A DNA stretch of 64,000 nucleotides from an uncultured Clostridia bacterium (GCA_944383465.1 CALWPQ010000025.1:1-64000); one strand, 5' to 3'. Positions 55,374-64,000 are shown, numbered from the stretch's first letter. Notes: a model not told the origin generated them from the letters alone. Numbers and translations are program-made.

Positions 55374-56495
55374 TTGAGATTACTTACAATTATTACAGGG
55401 ATTTTATCAATACTTGTAGCGGTTTGGTGCTTTGCCAATCAGGGTGCGGTATTTGCATCCGTGGCTTTTATTATAGGTATTATGATGCTTGTACAGGGCA
55501 TATGCGAAGTTTACAGCTATTTTTATGCGCGGCAAAAAATGGGACATGCGGCCTATATACTCGCCGAAGGCGCAGCTGATTTTATTCTCGGTATTATAGT
55601 GCTTGCAAACAGGCTTGACACGGAAGTAGCGGTACCTGTATTTTTCGGTATGTGGATACTTTATTCGGGGGCGATGCGCGTGGCAACTGCCGTCAACAAC
55701 AGAAACCGCGGCGGCAAGACCTGGAGCTATATAATCGCAGTAGGAGCGGCGAGCATTATTACCGGCATATACTGTTTTTTGAATTCGTCAATAGCAGGAG
55801 TTTCGAGTGTGATGCTCCTTTCGATATGCTTTATAATAAAAGGTATGGATATCATTGCGACGGGAATAGAAATGCCGAGACAGCGCAGGGTAAAAAATGA
55901 AAAAACGGCGCGCACAATAGAGCTTCTCAACATCGAAAAAAAAAATAAAGGGAAGCGGAAGCAAAAGAAATCCGTGCCTGAAGCAGCAGAAAATGCGGAG
56001 GACGCAGTAATTAGCGGCACAGCAATAAAAAGTGAAAATGAAAAGAGCGGGGATACAAGCGTCAGCAGTATAAATGTAGCTCTGCCTGAGCAGGAAGAGT
56101 CTATAAAACGAGATATAAATACAGAGGAAAAAGCAGACAGGCGGGAAGCGGATGACGAAGATGCAGCCGCAGAAATTGAAGAGAAGCAGGTCGAAGAAGC
56201 AAAAGCCGAGAATGCAGAGCTTGATGAGGCCCGCAAGGAAAAATTTATAAGAGAGACGCTGGGTTCGCTTTTCGATACGAATGACGAAGAAGACAGCGGG
56301 AATACAGAAATTTCTTTTACAAAGCCTGTGAAAGAAAAAGGAAAGAAAGTGAAAGAAGAAATAAAAAAAGATAGTTGGGAAGATGACGATATCATCAACG
56401 ATATTTTAGAGAAGCGTATTTCGCAGGAAAGCGATCAGATAAAATTGAGCTGGATGAAACAGGAAGACGATAAGGATCTTGGAAATGAAAGATAA
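55374..56495 (+). CDS. HdeD-family (DUF308) membrane protein with charged C-terminal tail
   Basis: About 373 residues. The first 175 form six hydrophobic segments in the HdeD/DUF308 pattern (MLVQGICEVYSYFYARQK, ILAEGAADFILGIIVL, WILYSGAMRVATAV). From about 180 the chain is strongly charged, rich in Glu, Lys and Asp, probably a cytoplasmic coiled or disordered tail. Function unknown. The start is TTG at 55374, eight bases after GGAGG, rather than the GTG at 55365 that overlaps it. The AI-2E gene overlaps its end. Confidence 0.75.
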   Translation: MRLLTIITGILSILVAVWCFANQGAVFASVAFIIGIMMLVQGICEVYSYFYARQKMGHAAYILAEGAADFILGIIVLANRLDTEVAVPVFFGMWILYSGAMRVATAVNNRNRGGKTWSYIIAVGAASIITGIYCFLNSSIAGVSSVMLLSICFIIKGMDIIATGIEMPRQRRVKNEKTARTIELLNIEKKNKGKRKQKKSVPEAAENAEDAVISGTAIKSENEKSGDTSVSSINVALPEQEESIKRDINTEEKADRREADDEDAAAEIEEKQVEEAKAENAELDEARKEKFIRETLGSLFDTNDEEDSGNTEISFTKPVKEKGKKVKEEIKKDSWEDDDIINDILEKRISQESDQIKLSWMKQEDDKDLGNER

Positions 56496-57633
56496 TGAAT
56501 TGATAGGCGGTGTGGAAAATTCAGTGCCGGAAAGCAAGACGAAAGCTGTAAAAGATGAAAATATAAAGGATGAACAGCGCGCGAAAATTCTTTCTATCGC
56601 TGTGCTTGTGGTTGTAGTGCTTACTATTTGGTATATGATGGATATTGTGTTCATCACTTTTATTCTTGTTTATCTTTTCTACAATCTTCTGAGCGGCGTG
56701 CAGAAGAAGCTGTTTTCCAAACTGCCGTTTAATGTGCCAAACGGGCTTGTTCTGGCGCTGCTTTATATAGTATTTATAGGTATTCTTGTGATACTTGGCA
56801 GCGAAGTCGTGCCGAAAGCTGCGGTTTGGGTGACAGCCTTTACAGAGCAGATAATAAACTTCGATATCGAAGCGTTTAAAAGCGCACTGAGTCCGAGACT
56901 TGCGGAAGCAATCAATAATTTTGACCTCGATTCGGGCTTTAACTATCTCGTGACGCTGCTCATAACAAAGCTCGGAGAATTCAGCGCTCGTATAGGTTCG
57001 CTTACATTCAGCCTTATCGTTTCGATGCTGCTCTCATTTGTAATAGTAGTGGAAAAGGATGATATAGTGGAGTTCGGCAAGCGAGTTGAAGATAGCAAGA
57101 TATCATTTATATATAATTATTTTATGATATTCGGCGGCAACTTCTGCAAGACATTTGGCAAAGTTATGAAAGTACAGCTCATCATAGCACTCGTAAATTC
57201 GGCACTTTCGATGATAGGGCTGAAATTTATCGGTTTTGAGGCGATTGTACCGTTTGGAGTTATGATATTTGTTCTCGGACTTATTCCGGTGGCCGGGGTT
57301 ATCATTTCTTTGTTTCCGCTATGTATTATGGCCTTTAACATTGGCGGGATTATCAAGATTGTCGAAGTATGTATAATGGTATGTGTTCTGCACGCTATAG
57401 AAGCATATATTTTAAATCCGAAGCTTATGTCGGCGAAGACGAGACTGCCGGTATGCTTTGTTTTTATAATACTGCTTGTGGGCGAACATTATATGGGAGT
57501 ATGGGGTCTCATTATGGGTGTACCGATTTTCATATTTATAATGAGTATGTTCGATGTGGATTATGCGATAGTACGTGAAAAAAAGCAAAAATTAAGAGTC
57601 GATAACTGGCGGAAAAAATTTTCAGGGAAATAG
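56485..57633 (+). CDS. AI-2E family transporter, second copy
   Basis: About 382 residues. An acidic cytoplasmic start (about 35 residues) is followed by membrane segments and the conserved region IGLKFIGFEAIVPFGVMIFVLGLIPVAGVIISL, then EAYILNPKLMSAKTRLPV, the family signature. It is diverged from the copy at 48073. The substrate is unknown. The ATG at 56485 lies within the end of the HdeD-like gene, so the two are co-translated. The VanG-type ligase follows after 100 bases. Confidence 0.85.
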   Translation: MKDNELIGGVENSVPESKTKAVKDENIKDEQRAKILSIAVLVVVVLTIWYMMDIVFITFILVYLFYNLLSGVQKKLFSKLPFNVPNGLVLALLYIVFIGILVILGSEVVPKAAVWVTAFTEQIINFDIEAFKSALSPRLAEAINNFDLDSGFNYLVTLLITKLGEFSARIGSLTFSLIVSMLLSFVIVVEKDDIVEFGKRVEDSKISFIYNYFMIFGGNFCKTFGKVMKVQLIIALVNSALSMIGLKFIGFEAIVPFGVMIFVLGLIPVAGVIISLFPLCIMAFNIGGIIKIVEVCIMVCVLHAIEAYILNPKLMSAKTRLPVCFVFIILLVGEHYMGVWGLIMGVPIFIFIMSMFDVDYAIVREKKQKLRVDNWRKKFSGK

Positions 57634-57732
57634 TAAATTATAAGGGTAGTATTCGATTGTTTTATATGTTTGCAAATAAATTAAACACAATATAAGTTGG
57701 AGTAAGAGATTAAGAAAGAGAAAGGTGATATT

Positions 57733-58806
57733 ATGAAAAAATTAACTGTTGCCGTATTTTTTGGCGGGCATTCTCCCGAGTACAGTGTGTCGCTTGAGTC
57801 GGCGTATTCCGTCATAAGCAATCTAAATAAGGAGAAGTATGATGTGCTGCCTGTGGGCATATCGCAGAGGGGAAAATGGTTTTTCTACGGTGGCGATATC
57901 GAAAAAATAAAGGAAGATAGATGGGAAGAGGATGCTGCCAGCGTACCAGCAGTTCTTTCGGCGGATAGAGGTGCAAACGAGCTTATTGTCTTCAGAGGAG
58001 ACAGTATAGAGAGAAAGCATATAGATGCGGCGTTTCCGGTAATGCACGGAAAATATGGTGAAGACGGTACGATTCAGGGGTTGATAGAACTTGCGGGGAT
58101 TCCGCTTGCGGGCTGCGGCGTGCTTTCGTCTGCGCTCTGCATGGACAAGGACCGCGCACATAAGCTGGCTGATTTTGCGGGCATAGATGTCGCAAAATCG
58201 CTGACGATAGGTGAGGTATATGATGACAGCGCCGTTATAGAATTCGGAAGAAAGGTGGGATACCCTGTCTTTGTCAAGCCGGTAAAGGCAGGCTCGTCAT
58301 ACGGCGTATCCAAGGTTGAAAGCGAAGACGATGTTCTTGCGGCTGTTGAATTTGCGTTTAAATATGATAACGAAGTTATAATAGAAGAGAACATAGAAGG
58401 TTTTGAAGTGGGCTGCGCCGTTATGGGCGTAGACGATATAGTGGTAGGCGAGGTCGATGAGATTGAGCTTTCAAGCGGATTTTTCGACTTTACGGAAAAA
58501 TATACACTCAAGACATCGGCAATATATGTGCCGGCGAGAATTGATAAGGAGACGGCGGAGCGTATCAAGGAAACAGCACGCAGACTCTATAGAGTGCTTG
58601 GATGTTCGGGATTTGCAAGAATAGATATGTTTCTTACGCCGGAAAAGAGAGTGGTATTCAACGAAGTGAACACTATTCCGGGCTTTACTGAGCATAGCAG
58701 ATTTCCGGGAATGATGAAGGCGGCGGGAATATCATTTGCCGAAGTGCTCGATACTATAGTTACGCAGGCGATAGCATCCGCAGAAGTTACAAAATGGCTC
58801 GAGTAG
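57733..58806 (+). CDS. VanG-type D-Ala-D-Ser (or D-Ala-D-Ala) ligase
   Basis: 357 residues, an ATP-grasp ligase that joins two D-amino acids for peptidoglycan precursors. The sequence follows recalled VanG closely through most of its length: FGGHSPEYSVSLESAYSV, HGKYGEDGTIQGLIELAGIP, LSSALCMDKDRAHKLADFAG, GFEVGCAVMG, EIELSSGFFDFTEKYTLK and NEVNTIPGFTEHSRFPGMMK. The substrate-loop motif E255-K256-Y257 fits the D-Ala-D-Ser ligase group, and the MMK-type ending replaces the D-Ala-D-Ala ligase form. The two genes that follow match the halves of VanT, which makes D-Ser. No vanXY is present. It could simply be this organism's ordinary Ddl, so specificity is not proved. Confidence 0.85.
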   Translation: MKKLTVAVFFGGHSPEYSVSLESAYSVISNLNKEKYDVLPVGISQRGKWFFYGGDIEKIKEDRWEEDAASVPAVLSADRGANELIVFRGDSIERKHIDAAFPVMHGKYGEDGTIQGLIELAGIPLAGCGVLSSALCMDKDRAHKLADFAGIDVAKSLTIGEVYDDSAVIEFGRKVGYPVFVKPVKAGSSYGVSKVESEDDVLAAVEFAFKYDNEVIIEENIEGFEVGCAVMGVDDIVVGEVDEIELSSGFFDFTEKYTLKTSAIYVPARIDKETAERIKETARRLYRVLGCSGFARIDMFLTPEKRVVFNEVNTIPGFTEHSRFPGMMKAAGISFAEVLDTIVTQAIASAEVTKWLE

Positions 58807-58950
58807 CGCTGAGTACGGTGAGTGTCTGCAAGGGGCAGTTGGTATTTGTGATGCCGATTATGTGCATAGAGAAAGAGGCTGGTCTGCTATAGTTCTGGCA
58901 CTTGCAATGCGGCTGACGAATTTATTATTACAGAATGGAGAAATTGACAG

Positions 58951-60102
58951 ATGGACGAAAAAAGGACGTATGGTGGGCTCGACGCTTTCAGACTGATTGC
59001 CGCCTTTCTTGTAATCGCTATACATACATCACCGCTCCTGTCGTACAGCGACGGGGCGGATTTCTTTCTGACGAGAGTGCTCGCGCGTTTAGCGGTACCG
59101 TTTTTCTTTATGGTAACGGGACATTTTGTTCTGAGCAGTTATTTTTACGGAGAAAACGGAGATTTTACGCGTATTTACAAGTACATTTTGAAAATACTTG
59201 CAGTGTACGCGGTCTCAATAATTATATATCTGCCGCTCGGAGTTTATGCAGGAAATTACAGTGGCATAGATATTGGCTCTGCGTTGAGAATGATTTTCTT
59301 CGACGGGACTTTTTATCATATTTGGTACTTTCCTGCGCTGATAGAGGGGCTTCTGCTTGTATGCCTTTTGAGACGGTTTCTGTCAGTTAAAAAGTGCGCG
59401 GTTGTTTCTACAGTGCTCTATGCTTTTGGGCTTTTGGGCGACAGCTATTATGGAATAGCCGCGGCAGTTCCGGGACTTAGCGTGATTTACGACTTGTTTT
59501 TTAATGTGTTTTCATATACGAGAAACGGGATTTTTTTTACGCCGCTTTTTCTCATCATCGGTGCGTATTTCGGCGAGAGCGAGAGGCACAGAAGCGTCGA
59601 AAGCAGCAGATGCTCAGATGCAGCTGTATCTGTCAAAAATACGGCTATAGTTAAAGATTTGTGCTGCCTTGCATCTGCATTTGCACTGATGACAGCAGAG
59701 GCTTTTACTTTGAGGTATTTTGCGGTGCAGAGGCACGACAGTATGTACATTTTGCTGCCGGTGTGTCTATTTTTCTTGTATAGGCTGCTCATTTTATGCG
59801 GCAGAGACGACGAAATAAATAGTAATAGTTTATGCGGTGGAAGCGATGCTGATAGTTTTTGTAAAGGTAAGAGCACGCGCCGAAGTTTAAATGCAGAAAT
59901 GGGCAGGAAAGCCTCTACCTTTATATACGTGCTTCATCCCGGGGTCATAGTGGCAGTAAGGCTTATAGCCTCAGTCACAGGAACACGGGAAATACTTGTT
60001 GAAAACAGTCTCATTCATTACATAGCAGTGTCAGTGGTTACGGCAGCTGCATCGTTTGTACTTGCATTTTTGCTTTTACGCTGGCGGCGCAGAGGAAAAT
60101 AA
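58951..60102 (+). CDS. VanT-type membrane acyltransferase domain as a separate protein
   Basis: 383 residues, about ten membrane segments, acyltransferase-3 fold. It matches what I recall of the N-terminal half of VanT(G), the membrane serine racemase: GGLDAFRLIAAFLVIAIHTSPL, FFLTRVLARLAVPFFFM, FDGTFYHIWYFPA, LLGDSYYGI, YTRNGIFFTPLFLI, RHDSMYILLPVC, IYVLHPGVIVAVRLIA and NSLIHYIAVS. In VanT this half is fused to the racemase; here it ends with a stop and the racemase starts 108 bases later. In VanT the membrane domain is thought to help take up L-Ser. The loop around 210-235 and the Cys/Ser-rich stretch near 285-310 are probably extra. GGAGA about ten bases ahead of the ATG is the ribosome-binding site. 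Confidence 0.85.
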   Translation: MDEKRTYGGLDAFRLIAAFLVIAIHTSPLLSYSDGADFFLTRVLARLAVPFFFMVTGHFVLSSYFYGENGDFTRIYKYILKILAVYAVSIIIYLPLGVYAGNYSGIDIGSALRMIFFDGTFYHIWYFPALIEGLLLVCLLRRFLSVKKCAVVSTVLYAFGLLGDSYYGIAAAVPGLSVIYDLFFNVFSYTRNGIFFTPLFLIIGAYFGESERHRSVESSRCSDAAVSVKNTAIVKDLCCLASAFALMTAEAFTLRYFAVQRHDSMYILLPVCLFFLYRLLILCGRDDEINSNSLCGGSDADSFCKGKSTRRSLNAEMGRKASTFIYVLHPGVIVAVRLIASVTGTREILVENSLIHYIAVSVVTAAASFVLAFLLLRWRRRGK

Positions 60103-60210
60103 GCGTGCTATCACGGACAATCGGAGAGCAGGGAAATCAACCTTGCGTAAGAGAAATAAAGACGGGCAGTAAAGCTGTTTAAGATAAAAAGAGGGGAATA
60201 GGGTATAAAT

Positions 60211-61347
60211 ATGAAAGCTGTATTTGAAAAAGCGAGGGCCTGGATAGAGCTCGATGAAAAAGCGCTGAGAAATAATATAGAAATTTTAAGGAAGCTTCTG
60301 CCGGAAGGCGGCAGGCTGATGCCGGCTGTGAAAGCCAATGCGTATGGTCACGGAAACGCATTTATAACACGTGTAATGCAGGATGCAGGCATCACTGATT
60401 TCTGCGTTGCGTGCGTGGACGAAGCCGTAGAGATGAGGGAAAACGGAATAAAGGGTGACATTTTGATCCTCGGATATACAAATCCTGCGCAGTTCGATCT
60501 TCTTTATAAGTACAACCTGATACAAACGGCTGTTGATTTTTCGTATGCAGAGGAAATGAGCAAATACGGAAAACCGCTTAGAGTGCATATTGGAATAGAC
60601 ACGGGAATGCACCGTTTGGGAGAGCCGGCAGAGAATATAGACAGGCTGCGCGAGATGTTTTTTATGGAGAATCTGCATACTGAGGCCGCACTTACACACC
60701 TTTGCGCAAGTGATTCTGATGCTCCTTCGGATATTGAATTTACGAATATGCAGATAGACAAATTCTATCATACCATAGATACGCTTAGAAAAGAAGGCTG
60801 CGAAATTCCGAAACTGCATTTGCAGGCCAGCTACGGACTTCTAAATTATTCCGAACTGGCAGCTGATTTTGCGCGTGTCGGCATTGCAGTCTACGGAATG
60901 AAAACTGCGAGAAACGACTACGATAAATTTAATACCGATGCGGAGCTGAGGCCCGTGCTTTCTCTTAAAGCGCGCGTTTCATCTGTTCGTGAAATCAAGG
61001 CAGGCGAAAGCGTTGGTTACGGGCTTGCATTTACGGCGGAGCGCGATATGAAGATAGCCGCGCTTTCTATAGGTTATGCCGACGGACTGCCGCGCGCGTT
61101 GTCGGGAGGTGTCGGCAAGGTACTGATAAATGGAGAAAGAGCGCCGATAATAGGGCGTGTGTGCATGGACCAGACGATAGTCGATATAAGCGGAGCTGCG
61201 GAAGTCTGTGCGGGTGATACAGCCGTGATTATCGGAAAATCGGGAAACGACGAAATTTCCGCCTATGAAATCGCGGAGGATGCAGGAACGATAACAAACG
61301 AGATACTTTCAAGACTCGGCACGCGCCTCACGCGTGTAATGTTATAG
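60211..61347 (+). CDS. VanT-type serine/alanine racemase domain as a separate protein
   Basis: 378 residues, a PLP-dependent fold III racemase. The PLP lysine is K41 (PAVKANAYGHG), and the signature CMDQTIVDIS and SVGYGLAFTAERD are present. Position N363 (GTITNEILSRLG) holds Asn where alanine racemases have the Tyr that gates the substrate; VanT enzymes carry Asn there, which permits serine. The protein otherwise matches the C-terminal half of VanT. It lies after the VanT-like membrane domain and the VanG-type ligase. Alanine racemase activity is also likely. The start is ATG at 60211; GAGGGGAATAGGG lies upstream. Confidence 0.88.
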   Translation: MKAVFEKARAWIELDEKALRNNIEILRKLLPEGGRLMPAVKANAYGHGNAFITRVMQDAGITDFCVACVDEAVEMRENGIKGDILILGYTNPAQFDLLYKYNLIQTAVDFSYAEEMSKYGKPLRVHIGIDTGMHRLGEPAENIDRLREMFFMENLHTEAALTHLCASDSDAPSDIEFTNMQIDKFYHTIDTLRKEGCEIPKLHLQASYGLLNYSELAADFARVGIAVYGMKTARNDYDKFNTDAELRPVLSLKARVSSVREIKAGESVGYGLAFTAERDMKIAALSIGYADGLPRALSGGVGKVLINGERAPIIGRVCMDQTIVDISGAAEVCAGDTAVIIGKSGNDEISAYEIAEDAGTITNEILSRLGTRLTRVML

Positions 61348-61374
61348 AATAGAATATGGATACAAGAGGAAAAT

Positions 61375-61413
61375 AAAAAAGCGCTATGCTGAAAATTTGC
61401 ATAGCGCTTTTTT
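61375..61413. terminator. Bidirectional terminator between the racemase and metallophosphoesterase genes
   Basis: AAAAAAGCGCTATGC (61375-61389) pairs with GCATAGCGCTTTTTT (61399-61413), 15 bp perfect, nine-base loop, with A-run before and T-run after. It serves both converging genes. Confidence 0.95.
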
Positions 61414-61425
61414 ATTTCTGTAATT

Positions 61426-62274
61426 TTAATCAATAGCAATAAATGCAACTTCCGGAACAGCACCGAATCTGAGCGGCAGTTTGGTAGTGCCGATCCCTTT
61501 GGTGACGAAAAGGAAGCTTCCGTTTTTATCAAACAGGCCGCTGACATATTTTTCACCGTGAGTCGGCAAAAACTGACTGGTGAAAAACGGCAGGCGCACC
61601 TGCCCGCCATGCGTGTGGCCTGAGAGCATAAGCGAAACATTATAATCTAAAGCTTCATCAAAAATATCAGGTTCATGGCAGGCGACGAGATTAAAAGTGT
61701 ATACCGACGAGGCGAGAAGAACGGACGGATCGCCGTTTCCTATAAGGCAGTCGTCTATTCCGTACATAGTGACATTGAGCTCGGGAATATAAAAATATTC
61801 ATTTTCTAGCACAGTAAAACCTCCAGCCTCCATTATATCCGCATAAACTGGATTTCCTGTTTTTGAATAGTCGTGATTGCCGTAGACTGCAAATTTGCCG
61901 TATTTTGCCTGGAGACGTGAGAGCACAGCGGAGACTTCTGCTTTGTCGCCCTCGTAAGTGTTGAGATCGTCAATCAAATCTCCGGTGAAGACAATAATAT
62001 CCGGCGATTTTTCGTTTATCATCTCTATTACTTCTTCAAAATGCTCAAGATCATAGTAAAATCCGAAGTGTGTATCGCCAAATAAGGCGATAGTGAAAGG
62101 CCGTGAAGCGCCTGACACAGACTTTCCGCTTGCGGTTATATCGTCTGCCGCAAGATTTATTTCATTAGCGTCAAGCTTAAATGGCTCTATGATGTGAGCA
62201 TATACGAATACAAGAGCGAGTATTATGATCAGCGTTAGCGCTGTTTTAAAAACAAATTTTATCAGTTTAAACAT
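61426..62274 (-). CDS. Metallophosphoesterase (YkuE/calcineurin-like)
   Basis: 282 residues. One N-terminal membrane anchor (about 5-28), then the calcineurin-like core with all metal motifs: GDTHFG, GDLIDD, GNHD, ACHEPD and GHTHGGQ. The layout matches YkuE-type proteins, which are anchored and face outward. The true substrate is unknown. No clear ribosome-binding site was noted beyond the general A/G-rich region ahead of the ATG at 62274. Confidence 0.9.
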   Translation of the reverse strand: MFKLIKFVFKTALTLIIILALVFVYAHIIEPFKLDANEINLAADDITASGKSVSGASRPFTIALFGDTHFGFYYDLEHFEEVIEMINEKSPDIIVFTGDLIDDLNTYEGDKAEVSAVLSRLQAKYGKFAVYGNHDYSKTGNPVYADIMEAGGFTVLENEYFYIPELNVTMYGIDDCLIGNGDPSVLLASSVYTFNLVACHEPDIFDEALDYNVSLMLSGHTHGGQVRLPFFTSQFLPTHGEKYVSGLFDKNGSFLFVTKGIGTTKLPLRFGAVPEVAFIAID

Positions 62275-62491
62275 AGCTTGTATATATTAACATTTCTAAA
62301 TGAGCGTTGCAACTATAAATATGTGAAGTTTTTGTGTTTTATTCAAGATTTGAGAAAATTGCTGCCTGGAAGAAGCACGAAAAAGCTTTTTAATGCGTGG
62401 AATTCCTACTATTTTTGTAAACAATTTATTGTGGTGATATCAGTTCACATATGATATAATAAAAAATATATTCGCTGAAAAGGAAAGATAT

Positions 62492-63793
62492 ATGAACACA
62501 TATGATATATGCATTATCGGCGGCGGCGCATCGGGAATGGCAGCGGCGATAGCGGCGTCGATGGCAAATCCCGAAGTCAGAGTTGCAATAGCAGAAAAGA
62601 AAGGAACACTTGGCAAAAAGCTTGCGGCGACTGGCAACGGGAGATGCAATATAACAAATACGGACTGCTCGGAATATGCGAAAACAGAAGCGTTTTTGCG
62701 CAGCATCGGTATATTTACCCGCGAAGAAGCGGAAGGCAGAGTTTATCCTTATTCAGGGCAAGCTGAGCAGGTTGTCTCAGCGTTTGTGTCTAAGCTTAAT
62801 GAGCTTGGAACAGACATCTTCTGCGGAGAAACAGCTGTTTCCGTAAGCTTAATTGCAAGCGCTGCTGACGCAAGCGAAAAAGGCAAAACCGGCGAAAAAA
62901 ATAATAATGTTAATGGTCAATTCGTATTTTTGACGGAAATGTTATCCGGCAGGACGATAGCATCAAAAAAACTGATAATCGCGTGCGGAGGTAAGGCATC
63001 GCCGCAGTACGGCACGAGCGGAGACGGATATGCGTGCGCAAAGGCTTTTGGTCATACAGTAACACGTCTTGCACCTGTACTTGCGCCGATTACGCTTGAA
63101 TCAAGCGAATACGACGGCAGATTACTTAAAGGCATAAGAACGAGATGCACAGCCGCGCTTATAAAAGACGGACGACAAATCGCTGAAGAACGTGGCGAGG
63201 TGCAGTTTACAGAAGAAGGTGTTTCGGGTATAGCCGTATTTAATCTGAGCCGCTTTTTAAAGATCGAAGACGGTGAAACGCTTAAGGAGGGAATGAAGAG
63301 ATACAGCATAGCTCTTGATTTGATGCCCGATTATGAAGTAGGCAGTATTATACGCTTGCTTATTGAAAGACAAAAAACAGCTGGTTCAGTGAATCTGCTC
63401 CGTACAATCATAGATGACAGGCTTGCAAAGGCTGTGCTGGAACGGGCAGCCGCAGCAAACTTAAAAAGTACAGGCGCTAAGGCAGTAAATATGAAAACGG
63501 TGAACATATCTGAACCATGCGATATAGAATATATAGAAGACACAGCAAGAGCGCTCAAATGTCTTACATATACTGTAACGGGTACAGGCGGCTGGAAAGC
63601 TGCTCAGTGTACAGCGGGCGGTATTTCGCTGGACGAAATTGACGAAAACACAGGTGAATCCAAGCTGCAGAGCGGACTTTATTTTGCGGGAGAAATACTC
63701 GATTATGACGGACCATGCGGGGGCTTCAATCTGCAAAACGCGTGGATGACGGGAATAAAGGCAGGAAAAGATGCGGCACTTGACAAACATTGA
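62492..63793 (+). CDS. NAD(P)/FAD-dependent oxidoreductase (HI0933/BaiN family)
   Basis: 433 residues. The FAD-binding start IGGGASGMAAAIAASM and the block GKKLAATGNGRCNITN are the HI0933/YhiN signature; ACGGKASPQYGTSGDGYACAKAFGH and the closing FAGEILDYDGPCGGFNLQNAWMTG fit the same group. The family includes the bile-acid enzyme BaiN, but most members have no known substrate. AAAAGGAAAGATAT is the ribosome-binding site. Confidence 0.92.
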   Translation: MNTYDICIIGGGASGMAAAIAASMANPEVRVAIAEKKGTLGKKLAATGNGRCNITNTDCSEYAKTEAFLRSIGIFTREEAEGRVYPYSGQAEQVVSAFVSKLNELGTDIFCGETAVSVSLIASAADASEKGKTGEKNNNVNGQFVFLTEMLSGRTIASKKLIIACGGKASPQYGTSGDGYACAKAFGHTVTRLAPVLAPITLESSEYDGRLLKGIRTRCTAALIKDGRQIAEERGEVQFTEEGVSGIAVFNLSRFLKIEDGETLKEGMKRYSIALDLMPDYEVGSIIRLLIERQKTAGSVNLLRTIIDDRLAKAVLERAAAANLKSTGAKAVNMKTVNISEPCDIEYIEDTARALKCLTYTVTGTGGWKAAQCTAGGISLDEIDENTGESKLQSGLYFAGEILDYDGPCGGFNLQNAWMTGIKAGKDAALDKH

Positions 63794-63831
63794 CTACAAG
63801 TGTAAACTATAAAATAAGGACTACAAATGTA
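63780..63831 (+). promoter_or_regulatory. Promoter with two TACAnnTGTA operator-like boxes
   Basis: TTGACA (63780-63785), 17 bases, TAAACT (63803-63808) form a likely promoter. TACAAGTGTA (63795-63804) lies in its spacer, and TACAAATGTA (63822-63831), within the perfect palindrome GACTACAAATGTAGTC, lies about 15 bases past the -10. TACAnnTGTA dyads are the target type of BlaI/MecI/CopY-family repressors. The downstream start codon is at 63868. Confidence 0.5.
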
Positions 63832-63867
63832 GTCTTGGAGTTTTATCAGCAGAGGATTGATTTTACT

Positions 63868-64000
63868 ATGTATAGAATAAGCGAAATCAAACTTAAAACA
63901 GATGAAAGCAAGGCGCTGATTCCGAAGAAAATAGAGAAGAAGCTCGGAAAAGCGCTGCATGGAGCGAAAATTTCGTCTTGGAATATAGTTAAAGAATCAC
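63868..64000 (+). CDS. FAD-dependent dehydrogenase (COG2509-like), N-terminal fragment
   Basis: 44 codons before the window ends: MYRISEIKLKTDESKALIPK, then KIEKKLGKALHGAKISSWNI. This start, with its small basic alpha-beta domain, resembles the N-terminus of the uncharacterised COG2509 flavoproteins, which often follow or neighbour HI0933-type genes. It is too short for certainty. AGAGGA lies about 11 bases ahead of the ATG. Confidence 0.55.
   Translation, partial: MYRISEIKLKTDESKALIPKKIEKKLGKALHGAKISSWNIVKES

Noticed and set aside
57733..61347. A complete vancomycin-resistance operon
   Set aside because: No vanXY or vanY, and no vanRS, vanW or vanU genes lie here; resistance cannot be claimed from the ligase and racemase alone.

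Overview
The window looks like chromosome of an anaerobic, endospore-forming Clostridia-class Bacillota. The evidence is sporulation and germination genes (spoIVA, a SpoVAF homologue, a CwlJ-type cortex hydrolase with a GerQ-like partner), a CIRCE-controlled hrcA-grpE-dnaK-dnaJ operon, a valS T-box leader, rubrerythrin, and typical Gram-positive gene pairs such as rnc-smc-ftsY and der-plsY-gpsA. Nearly all genes lie on the + strand. The genus cannot be fixed from the sequence alone. No rRNA, tRNA, CRISPR array or complete insertion sequence was seen.

Layout. 1-6.9 kb: the end of an MscS-like channel, pyruvate carboxylase, and a germination group (SpoVAF homologue on +, cwlJ-gerQ on -). 7.2-15.9 kb: a YkvI-type transporter, glycerol kinase, the heat-shock operon and rubrerythrin. 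16.1-35.9 kb: a mostly housekeeping run (short LarC-like protein, patatin, ferredoxin-like membrane protein, T-box/valS, folC, lipid kinase, two-OB-fold SSB, plsX-rnc-smc-ftsY-der-plsY-gpsA-miaB). 35.9-38.6 kb: an accessory insert with an MFS exporter behind an attenuator-like leader and a two-domain acetyltransferase, followed by spoIVA and a flavin reductase.

41.5-47 kb is the most striking region. A tyrosine recombinase is followed at once by a roughly 270-bp segment bounded by 26-bp inverted repeats. Each repeat has the architecture of a tyrosine-recombinase core site. A consensus promoter (TTGACT-N17-TATAAT) lies inside and points away from the next gene, a 1003-residue VWA/SpaA-type cell-wall-anchored adhesin. 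This reads as an invertible promoter switch caught OFF. A class B sortase follows, but its frame is broken by one TAA. A small unidentified frame between them is also broken by one TAA.

48-64 kb: an AI-2E-type permease and dnaE, a possible mobile-DNA scar, a small TIGR04076-type protein, a DinB polymerase, an HdeD-like protein and a second AI-2E permease. Next is a three-gene set closely resembling the vanG/vanT part of D-Ala-D-Ser vancomycin-resistance operons: a VanG-type ligase, a VanT-type membrane acyltransferase domain, and a separate VanT-type racemase domain carrying the Asn associated with serine racemisation. No vanXY, vanY, vanW or vanRS gene is present. The window ends with a metallophosphoesterase, a BaiN/HI0933-type flavoprotein and the start of a COG2509-type flavoprotein behind two TACAnnTGTA operator-like boxes.

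All family assignments come from reading the sequences and recalled family features; no database search was run.
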